7,250 nucleotides of DNA from Rhizobacter sp. (GTDB lineage Bacteria; Pseudomonadota; Gammaproteobacteria; Burkholderiales; Burkholderiaceae_C). The position numbers were made by a program, and so were the translations under genes. Under the pieces are notes generated by a model. The model was not told where the DNA came from. It saw only the letters and a program-made list of their open reading frames with translations, and did no database searches. Of this stretch, positions 1-6,320 are shown piece after piece. The DNA is taken from positions 1 through 7,250 of the forward strand of contig JANXVK010000266.1 in the NCBI GenBank assembly GCA_025351675.1. The letters run 5' to 3'. How positions within the stretch are numbered: position 1 is the first letter of the stretch; every line of letters starts with the position of its first letter.

Positions 1-224
1 ATGTCCGCCGAACTACGGGTCGAAAATCTTCGAAAAGTCTTTCCGCCGACCAAGGGAACGCCGCTCGCTAAAGCCGCGATCGACGATGTTTCGTTCACCA
101 TCGCGGCCGGTGAGATTGTCGTTCTGCTTGGCCCCTCCGGCTGCGGCAAAACGACGACGTTGCGATGCGTTGCGGGGTTGGAGCATCCGACATCTGGCCG
201 TATCGCTATCGGCGGCACGATGTT
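1..224 (+). pseudogene. ABC transporter ATP-binding protein, N-terminal fragment
   Basis: The first 74 or so residues are a typical start of an ABC import ATPase that would energise uptake from the cytoplasmic face. Residues 3-13 form the first beta strands, and a Walker A P-loop, GPSGCGKT, lies at 44-51. It is followed by [17 protein letters not shown], characteristic of MalK/PotA/FbpC-like ATPases. The Q-loop, signature LSGGQ, Walker B and H-loop are all absent. After about residue 74 the frame stays open to base 1197, but the translation is arginine-rich nonsense overlapping real genes in another frame. The protein is therefore cut from about 350 residues to a non-functional stub. The ATG is the first base of the window, so no upstream signal can be judged. 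The substrate cannot be assigned. The truncation is clear; the exact breakpoint is uncertain by a few bases. Confidence 0.85.
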
Positions 225-232
225 TATTGATC
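218..232. other. Junction between two unrelated ABC transporter genes
   Basis: Up to about base 222, frame 1 gives good ATPase sequence. From about base 222, frame 2 gives good permease sequence, starting near [12 protein letters not shown]. No linker, insertion sequence or obvious repeat is visible at the switch. This is either a real deletion/recombination scar or an assembly join; the sequence alone cannot tell. Confidence 0.75.
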
Positions 233-688
233 CTGATCTGGATCGGGCTCGCCGCTGCGCTGATCTACGGCCTGAAGAACACGGTCTACGGACGCTCCCT
301 GTATGCGCTGGGCGGCAACCGGCTGTCGGCGTCGCGACTGATGATTTCGGAGCGGCGTTACTGGGTCGGCTCCTACATGGTGAGCGGCGCGGTGTCGGCA
401 CTCACCGGGGCGTTGTTGCTCGGCTGGAGCGGCGGTGGCTTCATCGGCGTCGGCAATCCGTATCTGTTCATGACCCTGGCCGCGGTGGTCATGGGGGGGA
501 CTTCACTGCTCGGCGGCTACGGGGGCTACGGCTTCACCGTCATCGGCGTGCTGGTCTTGCAGGTGCTGACCTCGTTCCTGGTCGGCATCGGTCTGAAATT
601 CGAGTGGCAGCAATTCGTCTTCGGGTTGCTGATATTGCCGATGGTGGCGCTGTACGCCCGATCGCCCCACATCCGTACGCAAATCTAG
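222..688 (+). pseudogene. ABC transporter permease (BPD_transp_2 / ribose-type), C-terminal fragment
   Basis: This reading frame gives about 154 residues of very hydrophobic sequence. It contains the motif [11 protein letters not shown], followed by several membrane helices rich in Gly/Ala/Leu, including the [18 protein letters not shown] segment. These are hallmarks of the C-terminal half of RbsC/XylH/LivH-type inner-membrane permeases, which are normally about 300-350 residues. The N-terminal half is missing, replaced by the ATPase stub in a different frame. Upstream of base 222 this frame reads as non-biological sequence. The stop codon is TAG at 686-688, and the rhodopsin-like gene begins 18 nt later, so the two were probably co-transcribed. 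The ATPase fragment looks like a MalK/PotA-type protein, which does not normally partner this permease class. The join therefore probably unites two unrelated operons. Confidence 0.82.
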
Positions 689-706
689 ATCTGAAAAGGG
701 CGGGAA

Positions 707-1411
707 ATGATCGTCAAGCTTCTCGGTGCGCAAGACATCGCCAGTGGCACTTTCGTGTTGCTCATGATCGCCACGCTCGCGGCCGCCGTGCTGCTGCTCG
801 CGGGCACCGCGTGGGTCTCTCGGCGCTGGAAATTGTCGGTCGCGCTGGCCGGTGTGGTGATGCTGATATCGGCCGCCCACTACATGATGGCCACCGACGT
901 GTGGTTGTCGACGGGGCAGATGACGATGATCCACCGCTACATCGGCTGGTTCCTGACACTGCCGCTGCAGGTCGTGCTCGTTTACTTCTTCGTGCGGGCG
1001 TATGCGGCGGTGCCGGTGGGCGTGTTCTGGCGCCTGCTGGTCGCGGCGGTGTTGCTGGTGTTGTCGCGCTTCATGGGCGAGACGCAACTGATGCACCCGA
1101 CGCTGGGCTTCCTGATTTCGCTGGCGATGTGGCTGTACATCCTGGGCGAGGTCTACTTCGGCAAGCTCAGCGAGCGCACGGTTCGATACGGCAGTGAAGC
1201 GGCGCAACAGGGTTACTTCTGGCTGCGTCTGATCATGACGATCGGCTGGGCGGTCTACCCGCTGTGCTTTTTCATCGGGGCGTTCACCGGCCCGGTCGAG
1301 GTGCGCTATCTGCTCACGACCTACAACCTCGCCGACCTGGTCAACCAGATCGCCTTCGGGTTGACGATCCTGACGGTGGGCATGAAGGAAACCAGCGCCT
1401 CGAATCACTGA
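707..1411 (+). CDS. Microbial rhodopsin-family seven-helix protein lacking the retinal lysine
   Basis: This 234-residue protein has seven predicted helices, roughly 13-33, 43-62, 76-98, 103-121, 132-151, 171-193 and 205-226. It aligns along its length with proteorhodopsin. HYM..DVW..TG at 58-70 matches the helix B/B-C loop, with H58 at the PR H75 position. [12 protein letters not shown] at 77-88 is helix C, RFMGE at 121-125 starts helix [14 protein letters not shown] at 173-185 is helix F, and [13 protein letters not shown] at 207-219 is helix G. The Schiff-base lysine (PR K231) is Q214, the proton acceptor (PR D97) is G80 and the donor (PR E108) is L91. R77, W81, T84, W181, Y184, P185 and the second counter-ion D210 remain. 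By family knowledge it cannot form the normal retinal Schiff base or pump protons by the usual route; its function is unknown. The ATG has a good Shine-Dalgarno sequence (AAAAGGG, 694-700). No retinal-synthesis gene is seen nearby. Confidence 0.92.
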   Translation: MIVKLLGAQDIASGTFVLLMIATLAAAVLLLAGTAWVSRRWKLSVALAGVVMLISAAHYMMATDVWLSTGQMTMIHRYIGWFLTLPLQVVLVYFFVRAYAAVPVGVFWRLLVAAVLLVLSRFMGETQLMHPTLGFLISLAMWLYILGEVYFGKLSERTVRYGSEAAQQGYFWLRLIMTIGWAVYPLCFFIGAFTGPVEVRYLLTTYNLADLVNQIAFGLTILTVGMKETSASNH

Positions 1412-1502
1412 TTCGCCGCAGCGGTCGAGAAGGTCGAACGGCAAGCCTGATCGACCCAAACAACAGACACCACGAGCCGATCTGGCTTTGAAATTTTGAA
1501 CC

Positions 1503-1507
1503 GGGAG
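1503..1507 (+). promoter_or_regulatory. Ribosome binding site setting the flotillin start
   Basis: GGGAG lies six bases before ATG 1514. The frame is open from a TTG at 1496, but that codon lies upstream of this site and has no comparable signal, so 1514 is the better start. Confidence 0.7.
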
Positions 1508-1513
1508 CAAAGC

Positions 1514-3205
1514 ATGAATGGCGCGGACATCATTGCAATAATTATCTTGCTGGCGATCGTCATTGCAGTGGTCGTGTACCTCCTGCACTGGCTGTACCGC
1601 CATTCCTCGAAGGACTTGTCATTCGTGCGCACCGGCTGGGGCGGCGAGAAGGTCGTCATGGGCGGCGGGGCGTTCGTGTTGCCGATCGTGCACGACGTGT
1701 CCGAGGTCAACATGAACACCTTGCGCATCGAGGTGCGCCGGGCGGGCGAGAAGTCGCTGATCACCCGCAACCGCATGCGCATCGAAGTGATCGTCGAGTT
1801 TTTCGTGCGGGTCATTCCGACACCCGAAAGCGTGGCTGCCGCCGCGCGCACCCTGGGCACCCGCACGCTCGACCCCGAGAAGCTGCGCGAGTTGGTGCAG
1901 GGCCGCTTTGTCGACGCGATGGGCGCCACCGCGGCCCGCATGACGATGGAAGAAATCCACGAAAGCCGCAGCGACTATGTGCGCGGCGTGCGTGAACTCG
2001 TCGCCCACACGATGACCGAGAACGGCCTCGAACTGGAAGCGGTGTCGCTGACCAATGTGGACCAGGCGGACATGAAGCTGTTCAACCCGTCGAACGCGTT
2101 CGATGCCGAGGGCCTGACCCGGCTGACCGAGGAGATCGAGACGCGCAAGAAGAAGCGCAACGACATCGAGAAGGACACGCAGATCGCCATCCGCGCGAAG
2201 AATCTCGAATCCGAAAAGCTCGGCCTCGCGATCGACCAGGAAAGTGAATACGCCCGCATGGCCCAGGAACGCGAGATCGCGATGCGCCGGGCGCAGCAGC
2301 GCTCCGAGATCGCCCGCGAGAAAACCGAACGCGACCGCGACATCGAGGAAGCGCAGATCCGGGTCAAGGAAGAACTCGAGAAATCGCGCATCAAGCAGGA
2401 GCGCGCCGTCGAGTCGGAGCAACTGCTGCGCGAGCAGGACATCCAGACTATGGAAATTCAGCGCCGACGCGCACTCGAGCTGGAAGAGCAGGAGCGCACG
2501 ATCGCGATCGCCCAGCGCTCACAAGCGCAGTCAGAAGCGCAGACCGCCGCCGAGGTGGCGCGCGCCCAGACCGTCGAAGCCACCGAGCGGGTCAACACCG
2601 TGCGCGACACCGCCATCGCCGAGCGCCGCAAGCTCATCGATCTGGTGGAAGCCTCGCAACATGCCGAGCGCGACGCGATCAAGATCACCACCAGCGCAGC
2701 GGCCGAGTTGCAGGCGGCGGGCGACCGTGCCAAGGCGCAGGTCGCCGCTGCCGAAGCCGCCAAGGTGCGCTACGAGATCGACGCCGAAGGCCGGCGCAAG
2801 CTCAACGAAGCCGAGAACATGCGCTCCGAGGCGAGCCGGCGCAGCGCGCTGCAGGAAGACCTGATCCGCAGCTTGCCCAGCATCATCCGCGAGAGCGTCA
2901 AGCCGATGGAGAAAATCGAGTCCATCAAGATCCTGCAGGTCGACGGCCTGCCGGGGCTGAGCGGGATGGCGCCACAGGGCCACGCCGACAGTGGCAACAG
3001 CGACGGCGATGGCGGCGGCCGCAAGACTGGCAGCCTGGCCGACCAGGCGGTGAACTCGGCGCTGCGCTACCGGGCCCAAGTGCCGTTCGTCGACGGATTG
3101 CTGCGCGAGATCGGCATGTCGCCCAGTGCGATGACCACTACCGGCGGGTTGACGATCTTTCCCATAGGCGACCATCCCGACGCCAAAGACGCTGATCGTC
3201 GTTGA
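1514..3205 (+). CDS. yqiK: YqiK-like inner-membrane flotillin (SPFH domain protein)
   Basis: This 563-residue protein is close in length and order to E. coli YqiK. A single N-terminal membrane helix (about 5-27) is followed by the segment FVRTGWGGEKVVMGGGAFVLPI at 37-58, typical of bacterial flotillins. An SPFH/band 7 domain spans about 35-195, with MNTLRIEV at 67-74 and the motif NAFDAEGLTRLT at 194-205. A long charged coiled coil rich in Glu, Arg, Gln and Ala covers about 205-445. The C-terminal part contains SVKPMEKIESIKILQVDGL (461-479), a Gly/Asp/Ser-rich linker (about 484-505), and LADQAVNSALRYRAQ (508-522), an oligomerisation-type region in the family. Flotillins form large membrane assemblies and organise microdomains. 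The usual partner, an NfeD-like YqiJ gene, is not adjacent here; the upstream neighbour is the rhodopsin homologue and the downstream one is a four-helix protein. The 102-nt upstream gap may hold a promoter, but none is recognisable. Confidence 0.93.
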   Translation: MNGADIIAIIILLAIVIAVVVYLLHWLYRHSSKDLSFVRTGWGGEKVVMGGGAFVLPIVHDVSEVNMNTLRIEVRRAGEKSLITRNRMRIEVIVEFFVRVIPTPESVAAAARTLGTRTLDPEKLRELVQGRFVDAMGATAARMTMEEIHESRSDYVRGVRELVAHTMTENGLELEAVSLTNVDQADMKLFNPSNAFDAEGLTRLTEEIETRKKKRNDIEKDTQIAIRAKNLESEKLGLAIDQESEYARMAQEREIAMRRAQQRSEIAREKTERDRDIEEAQIRVKEELEKSRIKQERAVESEQLLREQDIQTMEIQRRRALELEEQERTIAIAQRSQAQSEAQTAAEVARAQTVEATERVNTVRDTAIAERRKLIDLVEASQHAERDAIKITTSAAAELQAAGDRAKAQVAAAEAAKVRYEIDAEGRRKLNEAENMRSEASRRSALQEDLIRSLPSIIRESVKPMEKIESIKILQVDGLPGLSGMAPQGHADSGNSDGDGGGRKTGSLADQAVNSALRYRAQVPFVDGLLREIGMSPSAMTTTGGLTIFPIGDHPDAKDADRR

Positions 3206-3219
3206 ACGGAGCGCACGTC

Positions 3220-3630
3220 ATGAGTTGGGGTGATCACAGCGAGCGCTGGTTGGCAGTGATGACGAACTGGGCTTTCTTCGGAGCGTTCGGGCTGTGTTTC
3301 GCGATGTCGGGTTTCAGGGAGGCCGACTTGTTCTCCGGCCTGTTGGGTTTTGCGTTGCTGGCCACGGCCTTCGGGGCGCATGTGATCATCAATCACATCT
3401 TCCGCACCGGTTTTTCCCGGGGCGAAATCGCGTCGGGGTTCGTCGTCTACGTGGTGTCGGTCATCAGCTTCGTGGTCAGCTGGCTGGCGCTTCCGCGCTT
3501 CGACACGGCGAACATCGCCATCGGCCTGTCGGGTTTCAGTTTGCTGCTCGCGTGCTTCCTCTTCTACCTTGTCGCCAACCACGGCGTGCGCGGCTCGATC
3601 GACATGTTCGACGACGCGCGCAAGCGCTGA
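3220..3630 (+). CDS. Unrecognised small four-helix membrane protein
   Basis: This 136-residue protein belongs to no family I recognise. Four hydrophobic segments lie at about 14-31, 38-58, 71-91 and 97-119. The short N-terminus carries charges (GDHSERW), and the C-terminal tail is hydrophilic, ending DMFDDARKR. Polar residues lie in or beside the helices (H54, N58 and H59; R62 and R68 in the loop between helices 2 and 3). The start is ATG 3220, with a CGGAG site at about 3206-3210. An in-frame TTG at 3202 overlaps the flotillin stop but is less likely. It sits 14 nt after the flotillin and 67 nt before the symporter, all on one strand, so it is probably co-expressed with both. It is larger than the two-helix small subunit (DUF4212) that accompanies some symporters and does not resemble the NfeD partners of flotillins. 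A role as an accessory subunit is only an inference from position. Confidence 0.85.
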   Translation: MSWGDHSERWLAVMTNWAFFGAFGLCFAMSGFREADLFSGLLGFALLATAFGAHVIINHIFRTGFSRGEIASGFVVYVVSVISFVVSWLALPRFDTANIAIGLSGFSLLLACFLFYLVANHGVRGSIDMFDDARKR

Positions 3631-3687
3631 TGGGCGTTGGCGCCATGGCGCTGCCGGCCCGCCCGATCCGACCCTGGATCTGAACCT

Positions 3688-3691
3688 GGAG
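3688..3691 (+). promoter_or_regulatory. Ribosome binding site deciding a TTG start
   Basis: GGAG is placed six bases before TTG 3698. There is no in-frame ATG or GTG between the end of the preceding gene and this point, and the next in-frame ATG falls inside a membrane helix. TTG is therefore the best start for the symporter gene. Confidence 0.65.
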
Positions 3692-3697
3692 AATTTT

Positions 3698-5605
3698 TTG
3701 TCGCAAGAAGTCGTTTGGCTGCTCGCGTTCGGAACCCTGCTGCTTGCCTACTGCCTTTACTGGGGCATCGCGGCGGGCAGCGACTCGGCCTCCGCGCAGG
3801 ATTTCTTCGTCGCCGGCCGACAAACTCCGGCCTGGGTTTTCGTGCTTTCGGCGACGGCCCTGTCGCTCACAGGTTGGATGGTTCTGGGCCACCCGTCGAT
3901 GCTCTCCCTCGGCGGCTTTCCGTACGGCGAGGTCGCGCTGGGGGCGATCGTCATTCCCTTGGCCGGCATCCTGTTTCTCAAGCGCCAGTGGTTGCTCGGG
4001 CAGCGGTTTGGCTACGTCACGCCGGGCGCCATGTTCGCCGACTATTACCAAGGCGAGTTGATCCGGTTGCTGACGGTGTCGATCGCACTCGTTTTCGCGA
4101 TTCCGTTCGTCGGCATGCAGCTCGCCGCCAGCGGCCGGTTGATCCAGATCCTGACCCACGGCGCGGTCGGCGCCTACCCGGCGATGTGGGTGCTGGGCTT
4201 CAGCGTCTTCGCCTATGTGTATCTGGGCGGCATGCGTGCGGTGACGGCCGTGGGCGCGCTGCAATGCCTGCTGATGCTGGCGGGCATGATCGGTCTGGGG
4301 TGCATCGCCTACTCCCAACTGGGCGGCTTCGGTGCGTTCAATTCAGCCTTGGCCCGCTTCGGCGCGCAAGGCAGCGGCGCAGGATCCAACCTGTTCGAGA
4401 TCCCCGGGGTCATTCAGTTCACGGCCGGGCTGGGCCAACAAGCGCCTGCCGGTGGCATCTGGACCGCCTCGATGATCCTGACCTATTCATTCGCGTTGAT
4501 GGGCATTCAGTCGTCGCCGTCGTTCAGCATGCTGGGATTCAGTTGTCGCGACACGCGCGGTTTTGCTTCCCAGCAGGTCTGGGCGACCGGTGCGATCGTC
4601 GGTTTGGTGTTGCTGTTTTTTGCAACCGCCTACGGGCTCGGCATGCACGCACTGGGCGCCTCGCCCGCCGCGGCACCGGCGCAACTCGCTGCGGCGTCGG
4701 CACTCACCGCGTTCAATGGCGGGCAGCCCGTCGACGTGACCACCGCCTTCATCCAGTCGATGTCGAGCCGTCACCCGTGGGCGTCCGCCTTGCTGGCCCT
4801 GTGCGTCGTGACAGCCGTTCAGATCGCCGCCGCCGCGTACGTCCTGACCACGGCGTCGATGTTCAGCACCGATGTCTACCGACGCTTCTTTCGTCCGGCC
4901 GCCGATGACCGGAGGCAGCGCATGGTGGCCCGCGCCGCGATGGCCGTGATCTTCATCGTCGCACTGACGATGGCGACCTTCACGCCGCTCGCCCAGTGGC
5001 AACTAGGCGGTCTGGCCCTCTCGTTTTCACTCCAGCTCTGGCCGGTGCTCGCCGGCGTCTGCTGGCTGCCGTGGATTTCGCGCCAGGCCGCAACGGTCGG
5101 CGTGTGTGTCGGCCTCGTGGTGGTGGTGTTGACCGAGCCTGTCGGCGCATCGATCATCCGGTTCCTGGGCTTCGATCTGCCGTGGGGCCAATGGCCTTGG
5201 ACGATTCATTCGGCCGGATGGGGGATTTTCTTCAACGTGCTGGCCTGCGCGCTGGTGTCGCTGGCCACCCGCGCAGACGACAGCCGCGCCCATCGCGACA
5301 TCTATCATCAGTACCTTCACGCCCGGGCGGGCCTGTCGCCGCGCAAGCGCGTGATGCGGCCCGCCGTCTGGGCGCTGATCCTGGGCTGGATGTTCTTTGC
5401 GATCGGGCCGGGCGCGGTGCTCGGTAACGACCTCTTCGGCGATCCCGCGGGCGGCATCACCGCCTGGAAACTCGGCATCCCGTCGCTGTGGGCCTGGCAG
5501 ATCATCTGGTGGGCGCTGGGCGTGTTCGTCATCTGGTGGCTGGCCTACAAGATGGAGTTCTCCACGTCAGTGCGCGAGGCGACACAGCTGGCCCCGGTGA
5601 TCTGA
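3698..5605 (+). CDS. Sodium:solute symporter (SSS) family permease
   Basis: This 635-residue integral inner-membrane protein has about 13-14 hydrophobic segments. Early motifs typical of the SSS family are DFFVAGRQTPAW (35-46), ATALSLTGWMVLGHPS (52-67), GYVTPGAMFADYY (105-117) and YLGGMRAVTAVGALQ (175-189). The family couples inward Na+ flow to uptake of sugars, amino acids, carboxylates or vitamins; the substrate here cannot be read from the sequence. The C-terminus has an extra helix pair containing IIWWALGVFVIWWLAYKMEFST, which fits the longer members of this family, compared with about 500 residues for PutP or PanF. Its TTG start may lower translation relative to its neighbours. It is the last gene of the putative membrane-protein operon, and the IS remnant follows closely, with no clear terminator. 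No internal truncation is visible. Confidence 0.9.
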   Translation: MSQEVVWLLAFGTLLLAYCLYWGIAAGSDSASAQDFFVAGRQTPAWVFVLSATALSLTGWMVLGHPSMLSLGGFPYGEVALGAIVIPLAGILFLKRQWLLGQRFGYVTPGAMFADYYQGELIRLLTVSIALVFAIPFVGMQLAASGRLIQILTHGAVGAYPAMWVLGFSVFAYVYLGGMRAVTAVGALQCLLMLAGMIGLGCIAYSQLGGFGAFNSALARFGAQGSGAGSNLFEIPGVIQFTAGLGQQAPAGGIWTASMILTYSFALMGIQSSPSFSMLGFSCRDTRGFASQQVWATGAIVGLVLLFFATAYGLGMHALGASPAAAPAQLAAASALTAFNGGQPVDVTTAFIQSMSSRHPWASALLALCVVTAVQIAAAAYVLTTASMFSTDVYRRFFRPAADDRRQRMVARAAMAVIFIVALTMATFTPLAQWQLGGLALSFSLQLWPVLAGVCWLPWISRQAATVGVCVGLVVVVLTEPVGASIIRFLGFDLPWGQWPWTIHSAGWGIFFNVLACALVSLATRADDSRAHRDIYHQYLHARAGLSPRKRVMRPAVWALILGWMFFAIGPGAVLGNDLFGDPAGGITAWKLGIPSLWAWQIIWWALGVFVIWWLAYKMEFSTSVREATQLAPVI

Positions 5606-6115
5606 ACAGATTCCGACGATTTACAAGCGGCCGCCGCCAGGTCAGGCTGCTTCGACCGAAGGCTGAGGCAGCGAAGCGAAGTACGCCACGTCCGGGGTTC
5701 GGGCTCGATGGCTCGAGTGCGGCTGGCGCGTGTTGTTGAAGTTGATGTAGCGGCCGATGCCTTCTCGCGCCGCGCTCACGGTCTCATAGGCGTGCAGGCA
5801 GACCTCCTCGTACTTGATCGAGCGCCACACCCGCTCGATGAACACGTTGTCGCGCCCGCAACCCTTGCCGTCCATCGAGATGCGGATGCCGTGCCCGTGT
5901 AGCAGCCCGGTGAACGCGCTATTCGTGAATTGACTGCCAGATCGGTGGCCCGGCGCTCGTCTGCCGGTGTTCGGCTTGCGGTACAGCGCCGTGACGCCCA
6001 CGCGACGCATCTGCGTGGTCATGTGTTTGCGTCCGACCGTGAAGCCTTCGGCTCGCAGCAGGCCGCGCATCATGCGCGCGCCTGCGAGCGGCAACTCCAG
6101 GTGCAACTCAGTTTT
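5606..6115 (-). mobile_element. IS3-family insertion sequence remnant
   Basis: The transposase fragment sits between the symporter stop codon and the panE-like fragment. The end nearest the symporter may lie between 5603 and 5641, but no terminal inverted repeat can be paired because the other end of the element is missing. No target-site duplication is visible. The boundary near 6113-6118 is set by where transposase similarity stops and reductase similarity starts on the same strand but in a different frame. The outer limits are approximate. Confidence 0.6.
5642..6115 (-). pseudogene. IS3-family transposase (OrfB) remnant, doubly deleted
   Basis: Read on the minus strand, the first 53 or so residues match the N-terminal part of IS3-family OrfB: ELHLELPLAGARMMRGLL, GRKHMTTQMRRVGVTALYRKPNT and RRAPGH. 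The frame then jumps directly to GSQFTNSAFTGLL, then DNVFIERVWRSIKYEEV, and ends with YINFNNTRQPHSSHRARTPDVAYF, the usual C-terminal signature. The normal stretch in between, some 70-85 residues holding the first catalytic Asp (W-x-x-D-I-T-Y), is absent. The second Asp of T-D-x-G-S-Q-F is also lost; here the residues are RS. Only the catalytic Glu (E91, counting from a TTG at 6106) survives. The bases at the join, ACCGATCTGGCAGT, would restore TDLGSQ with one added G, so there may also be a frameshift. The true N-terminus and OrfA are gone. This protein cannot be active. Confidence 0.88.
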
Positions 6116-6320
6116 GCGGGATCAGCTCTGGCGGCACCTGTTCATGCAAGTCGAGTGAGTCGGCGCGGATGTGCTGGTCACGGCCCTCGAGCTTGGTCAG
6201 CGTCAATCCGCGCGTGCGCAGGCCGGCCAGCACGCTCGGCCGGCCGACGAACACGACCGGCGCGTCGGCCGCCTGCAGGCAGCCGCCGAGCCAGCAGCCG
6301 ATCGCGCCGGCGCCCATCAC
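6108..6320 (-). pseudogene. 2-dehydropantoate 2-reductase-like (PanE/ApbA family), N-terminal fragment
   Basis: On the minus strand this reads VMGAGAIGCWLGG, then an ADAPVVFVGRPSVLAGLRTRGLTL segment and KLEGRDQHIRADSLDLHEQVPPEL. The GAGAIG turn (residues 3-8) is the Rossmann NADP-binding motif. The following V-x-R-x-x-x-L-x-x-L-R-x-x-G-L pattern is typical of PanE/ApbA ketopantoate reductases, which make pantoate for coenzyme A, and of their many paralogues. Only about 70 of about 300 residues remain. The rest, including the catalytic lysine domain, is lost where the IS remnant begins, with a stop at 6108-6110. The start is unclear: GTG 6320 is used here, but its Shine-Dalgarno-like GGGAG is about 15 nt away. 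The frame is open further upstream without family similarity. The family call is good; identity as the true biosynthetic PanE is not established. Confidence 0.7.

Noticed and set aside
225..1197. Continuation of the frame-1 reading after the ATPase stub, giving a 398-residue open frame
   Set aside because: After about residue 74 the translation is arginine- and histidine-rich with no family resemblance, and it overlaps the permease fragment and the rhodopsin-like gene, which are clearly real in other frames.
1482..1499. Possible sigma-54 promoter (CTGGC followed by a T-rich block) before the flotillin
   Set aside because: The -12 GC element is missing at the required spacing; the bases there are TT, so the match is only to the -24 half.
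503..1603. Long minus-strand open frame of 366 codons
   Set aside because: It is antisense to the permease fragment, the rhodopsin-like gene and the flotillin start, with a low-complexity His/Arg/Gln/Asp composition typical of antisense frames in GC-rich genes.
1619..2422. Minus-strand open frame of 267 codons
   Set aside because: It is antisense to the flotillin. Its repetitive Leu/Phe/Asp/Arg pattern mirrors the Glu/Arg-rich coiled-coil codons on the other strand.
3569..3697. Upstream extension of the symporter frame from a TTG at 3569
   Set aside because: It overlaps the end of the four-helix protein, has a non-hydrophobic Arg/Thr-rich translation and lacks a ribosome binding site; TTG 3698 has a well-placed GGAG.
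5606..5641. Terminator or IS terminal repeat after the symporter
   Set aside because: No hairpin followed by a T-run is visible, and no partner repeat exists at the other end of the IS remnant, so neither call can be supported.
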